From Vogesella sp. XCS3 (lineage in GTDB: Bacteria > Pseudomonadota > Gammaproteobacteria > Burkholderiales > Chromobacteriaceae), in the NCBI RefSeq assembly GCF_020616155.1, contig NZ_CP085530.1:2536001-2600000 (forward strand): a DNA stretch of 64,000 nucleotides, read 5' to 3'. The notes under the pieces are model-generated. The model had not been told where the DNA came from and did no database searches. It saw only the letters and a list, made by a program, of their open reading frames with translations. Every line of letters starts with the position of its first letter. Positions within the stretch are counted from its first letter, which is position 1. A program made the position numbers and the translations under genes. Positions 29,024-37,097 of this stretch are shown piece by piece.

Positions 29024-30059
29024 GGCTTTGTTGCACAAATCAGTGCTTGCGTCCGTCCGGTAGAATGACCGCATGAGCAAGCCCCTTCCTCCCAAGTACC
29101 AAACCATCAACTGGCAGTCATACAACCAGTCCCTCAAGCAACGAGGGCAGCTCCTTCTCTGGCTCGACAAAGGCATGAACTGGTTGGCACCGGCTACCGG
29201 CAGGCGGGGACGGCAGCTAACTTTTTCTGATGCTGCCATCCAGTTCTGTCTCACCATCAAATGCCTCTTTGGCCTGGCGCTACGGCAAGCCACAGGTATG
29301 GTCGAAAGTATGTTGCGCCTGGCTGGCCTTGACTGGGCCGTCCCCGACTTCAGCACGCTTTCCCGCCGCCAGAAAGACCTGCAAGTCCGCATCCCGGTAC
29401 AGAAAAAGCAAGGTTGTCTGCATCTCTTGGTGGATAGCACCGGCATCAAGATGATGGGTGAAGGCGAGTGGAAGGTGAAAAAGCATGGCGCTGATTACCG
29501 CCGCCAATGGCGCAAGCTGCATCTGGGCATAGATGCGCAAACGCTGGAAATCCGGGCAATGGAAGTGACCGACAATCGCACTGGAGATGCCACGATGCTG
29601 CCAGAGCTGCTATCGCAAATTCCGGCGGGAGAGGGACTGGTAACCGTCACCACGGATGGGGCGTACGACACACGCCTATGTTACGCAGCGATTGCAGAGC
29701 GTGGGGCGGCAGCCATCATTCCCCCACGTCGAAATGGCCAATTCTGGAAAGGGAATTTACGGGGCAATCAGGCTCGCAATGAGTCGCTACGAGCGGTGAA
29801 GTATCTGGGGCCCGCGCTCTGGAAAAAGTGGAGTGGCTACCATCGCCGCAGCTTGGTCGAAACGAAGATGCACTGTTTCAAATTGCTGGCAGATCGGGTT
29901 AAGTCACGGGACTTTGACCGGCAAGTAGCGGAGCTTCAAATCTGTGCAGCGATTCTGAATCGCTTCACAGCACTGGGCACGCCGCAAACGGTCCGTATGG
30001 GATAAATCCGTCTGGGGATTGGGGTAGTTCGACCTACGGCTGATTTGTGCAACAAAGCC
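29024..30059 (+). mobile_element. Complete IS5-family (IS903-group-like) insertion sequence
   Basis: A 1036-bp element bounded by perfect 18-bp inverted repeats, GGCTTTGTTGCACAAATC at 29024-29041 and its complement at 30042-30059. It is flanked by an exact 9-bp target duplication GCAACAAAG (29015-29023 and 30060-30068). The ends and the 9-bp duplication fit the IS903 group of the IS5 family. It carries one intact transposase gene. It inserted into the end of an older related element and separates the TIR/ATPase genes from the dnd genes. Confidence 0.92.
29073..30005 (+). CDS. IS5-family transposase
   Basis: A 310-residue DDE transposase with the IS5/DUF4372-like layout. The acidic triad appears as LLVDSTGIK (D121), TTDGAYDTR (D195) and RRSLVETKMHCFKLL (E263). 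The last of these is the R-E-K-type C1 signature. The frame is intact and fills the element, so the IS is probably still able to move. The start ATG lies 32 bp inside the left inverted repeat, with promoter elements expected within the end. Confidence 0.92.
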   Translation: MSKPLPPKYQTINWQSYNQSLKQRGQLLLWLDKGMNWLAPATGRRGRQLTFSDAAIQFCLTIKCLFGLALRQATGMVESMLRLAGLDWAVPDFSTLSRRQKDLQVRIPVQKKQGCLHLLVDSTGIKMMGEGEWKVKKHGADYRRQWRKLHLGIDAQTLEIRAMEVTDNRTGDATMLPELLSQIPAGEGLVTVTTDGAYDTRLCYAAIAERGAAAIIPPRRNGQFWKGNLRGNQARNESLRAVKYLGPALWKKWSGYHRRSLVETKMHCFKLLADRVKSRDFDRQVAELQICAAILNRFTALGTPQTVRMG

Positions 30060-30175
30060 GCAACAAAGCCAACAAAGCCAACAAAGCCAACAAAGCCAAC
30101 AAAGCCAACAAAGCCAACAAAGCCAACAAAGCCAACAAAGCCAACAAAGCCAACAAAGCCAACAAAGCCAACAAA
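30060..30175. repeat. Tandem array of a 9-bp unit, CAACAAAGC
   Basis: Twelve uninterrupted perfect copies of CAACAAAGC (30061-30168) plus a partial thirteenth. The unit is a cyclic form of AACAAAGCC, the terminal nine bases of the IS inverted repeat, and contains the bases of the IS target duplication. The array lies between the IS right end and the dndE stop. The open frames across it (repeats of Asn-Lys-Ala, Lys-Pro-Thr or Val-Gly-Phe) are simple repeats, not genes. Confidence 0.95.
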
Positions 30176-30218
30176 AATTATAACAACCTGCTTATGCAAA
30201 GCGTGCTTAGATATTGTG

Positions 30219-30593
30219 TTAACAAGTAAAATTTAATTTTTTGTTTAATTCGTTCTCACTCATGCTAGACATAAATGATAACCCTCGATGGATATGACTA
30301 TTCAAAAACTGTCTAGCAACAATATCGCTCCTTTCTAAGCGTTCTTGGTCCAGCCACAAGAACAAGAGGTTGAGATATAGGGCTTCATAACCTCCTGTAA
30401 ACGTTCTCCAATCTATATCAATTCCACCATCAAAGTTAAATTTTTCAATAGGTAATTTTCCCGTACTACCTATGGAAATACAAAATGCATATCGGCAAAA
30501 AGTATTGTAGTGATTGATGCCTGTTTTGCGCTTCAAAGTGATCAGCTGATTCTTAGCAACTGCGGTTAATCTGATTCGATCAATCTGTATCAT
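30219..30593 (-). CDS. dndE: DNA sulfur modification protein DndE
   Basis: A 124-residue DndE. The family core is visible: ITLKRKTGINHYNTFCRYAFCISI near residues 18-41, then FTGGYEALYLNLLFLWL and the C-terminal RQFLNSHIHRGLSFM. DndE is a small protein needed for DNA phosphorothioation and has been described as binding nicked DNA. Its ATG directly abuts the dndD stop, so it is the last gene of the dndBCDE operon. About 45 bp beyond its stop the 9-bp tandem array begins; the gene itself is intact. Confidence 0.93.
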   Translation of the reverse strand: MIQIDRIRLTAVAKNQLITLKRKTGINHYNTFCRYAFCISIGSTGKLPIEKFNFDGGIDIDWRTFTGGYEALYLNLLFLWLDQERLERSDIVARQFLNSHIHRGLSFMSSMSENELNKKLNFTC

Positions 30594-32558
30594 TTAAATC
30601 TCCGTAGCGACAACAGAGGTGCTACGTCGCACTTCGTCAAACTCCAGGCCCATAGCCGCCGCCATAAAAGGCTGTAGCGCTATATAGGCTGGGCCATGCA
30701 CTTCTTCATCAGTGGAAAGCACAAGCACCTGATGGGAGACTTTTCCGAAGAAATTATTGATCAGTGACTCACGATGCTTCTGATCCAGACGAGCCAATGG
30801 CGTATCTACCACCACAGGAAAGCGCCCCTTCCTCTCTTGAATTAGTGCACTAAGCACGGAAATAGCCAGAATCTGCCGCTCGCCAGCCGACAAGCGTTCC
30901 ATCGGCAACGCATGGCCAGCGGTATCGATAATGGAAACCGTGTAAGTATCTGGGTCAACATTGACTCTTCCTACCAGCCGCTTCTTGCGCAGCAGTTGCT
31001 GGAAGGATTGCGTAATCATGTTAGATAGCCAGGTGGCTTTGCTGGCAAGCAACCGCTCCCGGAAAACCAGCAACGCTTTTTTCGCCCGTCCAGCTGCTTG
31101 CAAGCCGTGCTGCTCCAAAGCTTTATCCTTGAACTCTTCCTGCAAACGCTTGTGTGCAGCATTCAGGCGTGTTTCTGTATGAGTCCGATATGTCTGTAGC
31201 TCAGATAGCTTAGTCGTCAACACTAGCAAGTCTGACTCGGTCTTCGCAACCGCATGCGCACGCTGCTGCAAGCCACCCAAAACACCGGCAAGCTGCTCCT
31301 CTGCAGGTATTTTCCCAACCGCACGTTCAGCCTTCGATAGGGTGGATTCGGTTTGTTCAACCTGTGCCACACATTTCTGTAGCGATGAGACTGCCTGCTC
31401 CAGCCGTGGCTGAATTTCATGCGGATTACCACCTGCTTGTAATACAGGTTGGCGTACATTTTCTGCTTTGAATCTAAGCAAGTCTACCTGTAACAACTCG
31501 GCCAAGCGCTGCTTCTCTGTGGAGGGCAAAGGCAACTGTTGTAGTAAGCGGCGATCGCGCTTTTCAAATTCACTGGCAAGCAAAGTAGCATTTTGTGCCT
31601 GCTGATCGATATCCCATTGGGCCTTGTATCTATCCCAAAGAGGGCCAAGCCAAGTGAGAGGAAGTAGTGGATCTTCTATTGCATCGATCAATTCTGCCTG
31701 CGCTTGCTCATTTCGCTTTCGAGCGATATCAACTTCCGCCTTTAACTCTGCAGCTTTTTCATAGGCAGTTAAGCCTTTGCGCTGGGCATCCAGCTTGTAG
31801 TGTTCCAATTCTGACTTGGCTACATCCAGCGTATTTTGCAGGCTAGCTCTTTGCTGCTGCAGAACAGTGATGGATTGTTCTGTTACCTCAAGCTGTTGAG
31901 CAAACTTCTCGGCATCTTCACGCAGCTTGGCATGCTCGCCACTGCTTTCCTTGTTACGCAGATTGGCTCGCCGTTCTACTGCCTTCAGATCAGTCGCCAA
32001 TGAGTCGATTCCACCCAGACCCAAGAACACTTCTGTAGCACGGCGCAACAAATCGGGTAAACGGTCTGGGCTGGCCAGAGCCTCAATTTTTTCCCCATCA
32101 AACAGGAAAAGCTGGACTAGCTCGGCAGGCAAGATGCCATTGATGAATTCGTCCCAACTTTCAGTAAAAGCCATGTCTATCATTCCATGGCTACTTACTG
32201 TCATGTTTTCTTGCAGGTTGCCAGCGGATGTTCTCCATTCGCGCCGAATGGCAACAGGCTGCTGTCTGCCCCCCGCCTCCACAAGCAGATTAACTTCAAC
32301 AGCCGCATTACCCACTGCATCTTGTCTTAACAGGCTCTGGATAAGCTGATCGTATTCTGACTTTCGAGCCAGATTAATTGCCTTGTAGCCATAAAGTGCA
32401 ATCTGGATGGCCGTGAGTAAGGTTGTCTTACCACTGCCATTCAGCGCTTTGATTAAAATAACCGGTTTGCCATCACGTACGGAAAGCGGCAGGGTTTGGC
32501 GCTCGCGAAAGGGCCCCAGGTTTTCAATCGAAATATCGGTAAATGTTATTTTTGCCAT
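30594..32558 (-). CDS. dndD: DNA sulfur modification ATPase DndD
   Basis: A 654-residue SMC/RecN-like ABC ATPase, the usual DndD length. Walker A is KALNGSGKTTLL near residue 39. Long coiled-coil arms span about 190-520 with a CxxC-poor hinge region. The ABC signature LSAGERQ is near 556, followed by Walker B FPVVVDTPLARLD near 580. The helical family segment WDEFINGILPAELVQLFLFDGEKIEAL is characteristic of DndD. The enzyme provides ATP-driven DNA work, probably nicking or opening, for sulfur incorporation by DndC and DndE. It starts 8 bp after dndC. Confidence 0.96.
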   Translation of the reverse strand: MAKITFTDISIENLGPFRERQTLPLSVRDGKPVILIKALNGSGKTTLLTAIQIALYGYKAINLARKSEYDQLIQSLLRQDAVGNAAVEVNLLVEAGGRQQPVAIRREWRTSAGNLQENMTVSSHGMIDMAFTESWDEFINGILPAELVQLFLFDGEKIEALASPDRLPDLLRRATEVFLGLGGIDSLATDLKAVERRANLRNKESSGEHAKLREDAEKFAQQLEVTEQSITVLQQQRASLQNTLDVAKSELEHYKLDAQRKGLTAYEKAAELKAEVDIARKRNEQAQAELIDAIEDPLLPLTWLGPLWDRYKAQWDIDQQAQNATLLASEFEKRDRRLLQQLPLPSTEKQRLAELLQVDLLRFKAENVRQPVLQAGGNPHEIQPRLEQAVSSLQKCVAQVEQTESTLSKAERAVGKIPAEEQLAGVLGGLQQRAHAVAKTESDLLVLTTKLSELQTYRTHTETRLNAAHKRLQEEFKDKALEQHGLQAAGRAKKALLVFRERLLASKATWLSNMITQSFQQLLRKKRLVGRVNVDPDTYTVSIIDTAGHALPMERLSAGERQILAISVLSALIQERKGRFPVVVDTPLARLDQKHRESLINNFFGKVSHQVLVLSTDEEVHGPAYIALQPFMAAAMGLEFDEVRRSTSVVATEI

Positions 32559-32566
32559 GTTATTGC

Positions 32567-34045
32567 TCAGGCCAATATTGTCGAAGCGTCATTACTATCT
32601 CCATCGCTCGCTTCGTCAATCTGCTCTGCGTTGCTTTCCTGTTTCTGTGTACTCATGGCAAATTCCAGTGCCTCTTCTTCCGTCCGAAATGCATTGTTCT
32701 GCAAAATAGATTCAAGGCGATCCAGATGTTGAGAACGCTTCAGAGTCTGCTGTGCTTGAAACTGCTCTGCCAATAGGCTACGTGTTAGGCGGTACAGTGT
32801 TTCGGCAGCCTCTGGGTCTATCTCATCTGCCACGGCCTTGAGCAGCGCAAAGTCACTACCATCCAACGGGACGGACTCTATTTCTTTACCCGGATAGGGC
32901 TGCTGGTAGACCGACTCATAAATGTCAGGTAGCAAATCTTCTATTTCGCCTTTTTCTTCTACCCAGATTCGGCGAATTTCTTCTAGCTCTTCTAGAGAAA
33001 TTAATTCTACATTGTGATAACCAACTTTTTCGCCTGCTTCTTTTACCAGCTTTTGGGTTACCAGTAGTTCTTTCAGCAACGCTTCCCGCTTTGTTTGCAG
33101 GTATGGGCCATGAATAAGTGCATCATTCAGTACCTTTAGCTGGCCATTCATTCTTCTAAAATCACGCGTTTCTCTATCATCGGTAGTGAGATGTGTATTT
33201 CTAAAGTCTAGAATGGGCTGCATCCATGCTTTTTGCTCATCATTCTGAACCATAGCTTGCATGGATTTATCTTGAGATACCATGGTACAAACATAGCAGC
33301 CAAAGCGGCTATCGCCACAGCTGGGGGTAGACGTATCTACTACAATTGGGCACTCAGCATCTGCAGTGGCACCACGGTATATATGAAAGAGCTCTTGGTT
33401 ACTTACACCCCAAGGGTTGTCTTCCGTAATGAGGTATTCCCATACATCATCGCTAGTCCACGTTTCTACTGGCAAATACACCCATACTCGAGAAAGCTTA
33501 GGGTCTTTATTACGACTTAGGCGGTCGCGGGTGCTGCCATGGTAGGTATCCATTACTTTATCACGCGCCTGGCTTTCACCACGGCGTTGGCCTAGCACAA
33601 GGATAGCTTCGCCATTAGCCTCAGATAGTTCTTGAATAAACTTGGTCGATGCACTGATTTTTAGCCTATCCGTGCACCACCGAAAACGGTTGCGGGGCGC
33701 AGGGTAGCCCTTACCAATTAGGCTTACCCAAAAACGGTTTTCTAATGTGGGTGTGAGGCGGTGCGCTCTGACGGGCATGTTTTGTTGCTGAGCAGCAGAA
33801 CGCATAAGCTCTAGTGAGCTAGCGACCCATGCTGCAATAACCGGGTTTTCTACCAGCGTATCAGTGCTAATAACGTGAATAAGCTTTGTACGCTTGCTAA
33901 GCGGCAGTTGTTCAATAGCTCGCCAAACAAGCTGCAGCGATGCTGTAGAGTCTTTACCGCCGCTATAGCCAATAATCCAGGGCATACTATCTGATAGATA
34001 GATTTTCTGGATTTCTTGGATGATAGTTTCAACAGGTGTTGTCAT
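32567..34045 (-). CDS. dndC: DNA phosphorothioation sulfurtransferase DndC
   Basis: A 492-residue DndC of the PAPS-reductase/ATP-pyrophosphatase family. The PP-loop GYSGGKDSTASLQLVW is at about residues 26-41. A cysteine set (CTDRLK, then CPIVVD and CGDSRFGCYVC near 235-253) is suited to bind the Fe-S cluster needed for sulfur transfer. The LGQRRGESQARDKVM segment is typical of the family. It activates the DNA phosphate and swaps a non-bridging oxygen for sulfur received from a cysteine desulfurase. No dndA is present, so a housekeeping IscS elsewhere probably supplies sulfur. It lies 11 bp after dndB. Confidence 0.96.
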   Translation of the reverse strand: MTTPVETIIQEIQKIYLSDSMPWIIGYSGGKDSTASLQLVWRAIEQLPLSKRTKLIHVISTDTLVENPVIAAWVASSLELMRSAAQQQNMPVRAHRLTPTLENRFWVSLIGKGYPAPRNRFRWCTDRLKISASTKFIQELSEANGEAILVLGQRRGESQARDKVMDTYHGSTRDRLSRNKDPKLSRVWVYLPVETWTSDDVWEYLITEDNPWGVSNQELFHIYRGATADAECPIVVDTSTPSCGDSRFGCYVCTMVSQDKSMQAMVQNDEQKAWMQPILDFRNTHLTTDDRETRDFRRMNGQLKVLNDALIHGPYLQTKREALLKELLVTQKLVKEAGEKVGYHNVELISLEELEEIRRIWVEEKGEIEDLLPDIYESVYQQPYPGKEIESVPLDGSDFALLKAVADEIDPEAAETLYRLTRSLLAEQFQAQQTLKRSQHLDRLESILQNNAFRTEEEALEFAMSTQKQESNAEQIDEASDGDSNDASTILA

Positions 34046-34056
34046 ACGCGACCTCG

Positions 34057-35163
34057 TTAAGCTTTGCGAACAGCACGTACCGCGAGGAACGCGTTCTCAA
34101 CATTCTGTTCTTCCAGCGTTAGGTCTAAGCCTAACGCTTGCTTGATAGCATTACTGGTTAAAGTGATATTTTGACTATTTTTGGCTAAACGGCCGCCTAT
34201 CATGGCCCGGCCTTCCCATAGTGCGCTGTTGCGTCGCGACCAATCTATGGTTTCCAGCTTCTTAAGCAATGTTTGCCAGCTACCCGGCTGCTGTTTAAGT
34301 AGCACCCGCCCCATTCGCCCTAATGCTTGCAGCACAATTGCATGCGAATGGATAAAGTCTTGCCGTACTTCCCCTGCCGTCATCCGGCCTTCTCTAACAT
34401 ATCGCCACTCTGGTATGGCTTCGCCTACTGCATCCCAAAATGCACCGCTTACCTGTGTAGCTTGCGTAAAGTCATGCAGCGCCTTTTCCGACAACAGCTC
34501 CGCGGTGGCGAAGTGTAGCGCACTCAAAGTAAACAGCTTACGTGACCTAGCGGCTAGTGATGAACGCTCGCCTTCGATCAGGTTATGGAACACTTTAGAG
34601 GTAAGCGACAGGTGGCGGGCCACGTTGGCCGCAGCACTTCGGTGGTCGTAAAGCACACCTAGAGAGGGCGAGGGCTTAACGGCATGGCGGTTTAGGTCAG
34701 CAAACATTTGCTGGCACCTTGCTAAGCCACGATCTATGAAAAACACCACGGCGATTGTTTCATCTGCCAGCGCTGGTGACTCTTTCAACGCCTCTTCAAT
34801 AGCTGCACGACGGTGTTGACCATCATTCACGATGAAGCGAGCGTGCATGTCTACCCGCAGCGTCCCCATACGGAAGCTGGTTGCATCCGTGCTGGATACA
34901 GGCTCAAACGTAACGGCACCATCTATCGATGCCGTAATCGCTGAGAAAGTGTAGTCATCTTTATTGGAAACGATATAGCGGGCAATGTCTGGCACGCGGG
35001 CACGGTTTAGCGTGCGCTGAGCGCGCAACTCGGGCAGTAGCTCCTCGTTATCAAACTCAAAGAGCTTGGCCAACAAGCGCAGAGGGCACATGGATACATA
35101 GTATTCACGCCCAGCTTGGATGCCTCGGATAGCAGGAAAGGTATAGGAAAACGCGTTAGCCAT
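34057..35163 (-). CDS. dndB: DNA sulfur modification regulator DndB
   Basis: A 368-residue DndB with the DGQHR motif (NDGQHRRAAIEEAL, about residues 109-122) followed by VVFFIDRGLARCQQMFADLN and HAVKPSPSLGVLYD, all typical of this family. In characterised systems DndB is a transcriptional repressor of the dnd operon and affects modification frequency. The gene is first in dndBCDE. A 26-base inverted repeat overlapping a probable -10 lies 19 bp upstream of the ATG, which fits autorepression. Composition is intermediate between the core genome and the TIR/ATPase segment. Confidence 0.94.
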   Translation of the reverse strand: MANAFSYTFPAIRGIQAGREYYVSMCPLRLLAKLFEFDNEELLPELRAQRTLNRARVPDIARYIVSNKDDYTFSAITASIDGAVTFEPVSSTDATSFRMGTLRVDMHARFIVNDGQHRRAAIEEALKESPALADETIAVVFFIDRGLARCQQMFADLNRHAVKPSPSLGVLYDHRSAAANVARHLSLTSKVFHNLIEGERSSLAARSRKLFTLSALHFATAELLSEKALHDFTQATQVSGAFWDAVGEAIPEWRYVREGRMTAGEVRQDFIHSHAIVLQALGRMGRVLLKQQPGSWQTLLKKLETIDWSRRNSALWEGRAMIGGRLAKNSQNITLTSNAIKQALGLDLTLEEQNVENAFLAVRAVRKA

Positions 35164-35181
35164 AGGACTATGGATGGTAGC

Positions 35182-35207
35182 ATGTATGTCTTTATATAGA
35201 CATACAT
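35182..35207. promoter_or_regulatory. Perfect inverted repeat at the dndB promoter
   Basis: ATGTATGTCT (35182-35191) and AGACATACAT (35198-35207) pair perfectly around a 6-base AT centre. On the minus strand the centre reads TATATAA, a good -10 for dndB. A repressor bound here would block the operon; DndB itself is the natural candidate (inference). Confidence 0.65.
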
Positions 35208-35276
35208 TTGGCTAGATCCAAAGCTATGTTCGCGGAAAATTTTCCATTCAAAACAAATATTTATTGCATTGCATGG

Positions 35277-36128
35277 TTACTTGCTAGCTTGTCGCAGCTC
35301 TTGCAGCTGGTGCGTACATACCGCGGCAGACTCGCCAAAATGCACCTCGCGGTGACAATTTGCACACAACGCAGCCATATGGTCTGGGTGGTCTAAACCG
35401 CCGTCAGACAGGCGGTTGATATGGTGGGGCTCCAGATATGGGCTGCCATCTTTTTTGCGAAATGGTGCAGGTTGCTTGCACAGCTCACAATGCCCGTTAG
35501 CCCTAGCCAAGACATAGCGCTTTACTTGTTCGCTACGTTTGTAAACTTGCCGCCGTGCTGTGGATTTGTTGCCATCTGCAACTTGGGGCTTACACGCAGC
35601 GATAGCTCTCTGTCTGAGCTCTTCAATTGATAACTGCGTCTCTTCGCTCTCTTCTTCGACCACCAACAGGTCCTGGTCAACGGTCATCTCTGATTGCACT
35701 GGCATCAAATGGAATTGAATGATCTCCCGGTCTTCTCTTTCAGAGTCTGGCCCACGGGTTAGAACGTGCGAAACATAAGCAAACTCGCCTTTGTACTCAC
35801 ATACGCCCCTACCATGGTTAAGAAATACATGTAATGCACGGCCATCCTCTGCATGGGTTGCAATGGCAAGGTTACTACCAGTGAGCTTCATGTCGCCGCG
35901 TCGGCCAGCGCCGGTATACGTCAGCCACCCCCTGTCATCAAAGCTATCGCTGTAACCATAGTGCTCCCCCGACTCTGCCATGAACACAAAAATAGCAGGG
36001 CTTGTCCTGGACTGCGCAATACCACTTTGCCCATTGCCACCATAGCGCCCGGTAATCTCTTTTCTACGGATGTAGTGCTTACCCAGCACAAAGCTAGGCA
36101 GGTGTTTTAGTTCGGTTGGGGAACTCAT
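35277..36128 (-). CDS. McrA-like HNH endonuclease with a DNA-reading N-terminal domain
   Basis: A 283-residue protein. Residues ~1-140 form a beta-rich domain with RYGGNGQSGIAQ, YTGAGRRGDMKLTGSNLAIATHAEDGRALHVF and CEYKGEF. This pattern belongs to the N-terminal module of ScoMcrA-like enzymes; I cannot decide between the sulfur-binding and the SRA-like module. Residues ~200-275 form an HNH nuclease: CELC and CANC zinc pairs around EPHHINRLSDGG. It is encoded directly upstream of dndBCDE on the same strand with a 113-bp gap. Such nucleases cut modified DNA, or are tuned to host modification. Since dndFGH are absent, this is the only visible nuclease partner of the Dnd genes. Confidence 0.85.
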   Translation of the reverse strand: MSSPTELKHLPSFVLGKHYIRRKEITGRYGGNGQSGIAQSRTSPAIFVFMAESGEHYGYSDSFDDRGWLTYTGAGRRGDMKLTGSNLAIATHAEDGRALHVFLNHGRGVCEYKGEFAYVSHVLTRGPDSEREDREIIQFHLMPVQSEMTVDQDLLVVEEESEETQLSIEELRQRAIAACKPQVADGNKSTARRQVYKRSEQVKRYVLARANGHCELCKQPAPFRKKDGSPYLEPHHINRLSDGGLDHPDHMAALCANCHREVHFGESAAVCTHQLQELRQASK

Positions 36129-36146
36129 GCTGGCTATAAATTTGAT

Positions 36147-36161
36147 TTCAATAATATTGAA
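36147..36161. promoter_or_regulatory. Palindrome upstream of the HNH gene
   Basis: TTCAATA-A-TATTGAA is a perfect 7-bp dyad, 19 bp before the HNH start codon, in an AT-rich stretch fit for a promoter. Candidate operator. Confidence 0.4.
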
Positions 36162-36298
36162 TTCAGCTTATGGCATGGTTTCTATGGATGCAATATGTAT
36201 ATCGATAAAGGTTGGCCGTAACCAAGCGGGGCCTAGTGCGCGGTGATACAGCCACGCGGTACAGCCTAGTACCCCGCTGTTTAGCCGGGGGCTAGACC

Positions 36299-36311
36299 TG
36301 CGGCCAACCTT
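36299..36311 (-). repeat. Dispersed 13-mer, intergenic copy at the right edge of the island
   Basis: Exact copy on the minus strand. A one-mismatch copy (AAGGTTGGCCGTA) faces it at 36208-36220 on the plus strand, so the two form an inverted pair about 80 bp apart where host-like composition resumes. Confidence 0.75.
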
Positions 36312-36317
36312 TCAGCG

Positions 36318-36926
36318 CTACGCCGCAAGCTTGCCGGCGGCCAGTAGCAGCAGGCTGCCGGCGCTGGCTTCCGCCAGGCGGCGTTTGGCATCGCTGATGC
36401 CGCCGCGGCGGGCCATGCTGGCGGCGCTGTAGCCTATCAGGCCGTATACCACGGCGCAGCTACCGATAAAGATGGCGGACAGCAGCAGCGCCTGCAAGGC
36501 CACGGCTTCGCCGGGCTGGATGAAGTTGGGCAGGATGGACAGGTAGATCAGCAGGCCTTTGGGGTTGAGCAAGCTGGTGACAAAGCCGCGGGCAAACTGC
36601 CGCTGCGTGGGGCTGCCGTTTAACGCCAGCACGCCGGGCTGCATGGCGGAGCGGAACATCTGCACCGCCAGGTACAGCAGGTAGGCCAGCCCGGCCCAGC
36701 GGATGGCGTGAAACAGTGGCGGCCAGGCGGTAATGAGCGCGGCAATGCCGAATGCGGCCAACAGCGCGTGCACGCAGTAGCCGGTAAGGATGCCGGCGTT
36801 GGCACGGGTGGCGGCGGCGCGCCCGCCGGTCAGCCCCTGCGAGGCCACAAACAGGATGTCGGGCCCCGGGGTGCACACCAGCGGGAAAACAGTAATGCCG
36901 AATAGCAGCAGGGTGTGGCTGGTCAT
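36318..36926 (-). CDS. LysE/RhtB family amino-acid exporter
   Basis: A 202-residue LysE-type exporter from the ATG at 36926, which has AGGGAGA upstream; the frame is open further but not conserved. It shows the family opening VFPLVCTPGPDILFVASQGLTGGRAAATRANAG and about six membrane helices (VHALLAAFGIAALI, AGLAYLLYLAVQMF, NPKGLLIYLSILPNFI, LLLSAIFIGSCAVVYGLIG). It exports amino acids or their derivatives from the cytoplasm. It is divergent from an Lrp-type regulator, the standard pairing for such exporters, so that regulator probably controls it. Confidence 0.9.
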   Translation of the reverse strand: MTSHTLLLFGITVFPLVCTPGPDILFVASQGLTGGRAAATRANAGILTGYCVHALLAAFGIAALITAWPPLFHAIRWAGLAYLLYLAVQMFRSAMQPGVLALNGSPTQRQFARGFVTSLLNPKGLLIYLSILPNFIQPGEAVALQALLLSAIFIGSCAVVYGLIGYSAASMARRGGISDAKRRLAEASAGSLLLLAAGKLAA

Positions 36927-37097
36927 GGTGTTTCTCCCTAGTGGTGCCTGCCGCCGCCAGCGCAGCAGCCGGGGGAAACGGCGGTGCCGCAGTGGCCGGG
37001 GCAGGCAGACACAGTGTAGGGAAAGGCGGCCAGAATAGGCTTGCGTAGTGCGCGGCATTTCTTGCCATAATGCAATCCGGTTTCACAAAACAGGCAG

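Noticed and set aside
30060..30175. CRISPR array or repeat protein
   Set aside because: The 9-bp units are directly adjacent with no spacers and no cas genes; the long frames on both strands are pure repeats such as Val-Gly-Phe and end in unrelated sequence.
34628..34640. Copy of the dispersed motif inside dndB
   Set aside because: ACGTTGGCCGCA matches only 10 bases of the core and lacks the AAGG start; counted as chance.
36230..36310. tRNA or small RNA at the right island edge
   Set aside because: GC-rich with short dyads, but I could not fold a cloverleaf with an anticodon arm, so no RNA gene is claimed.
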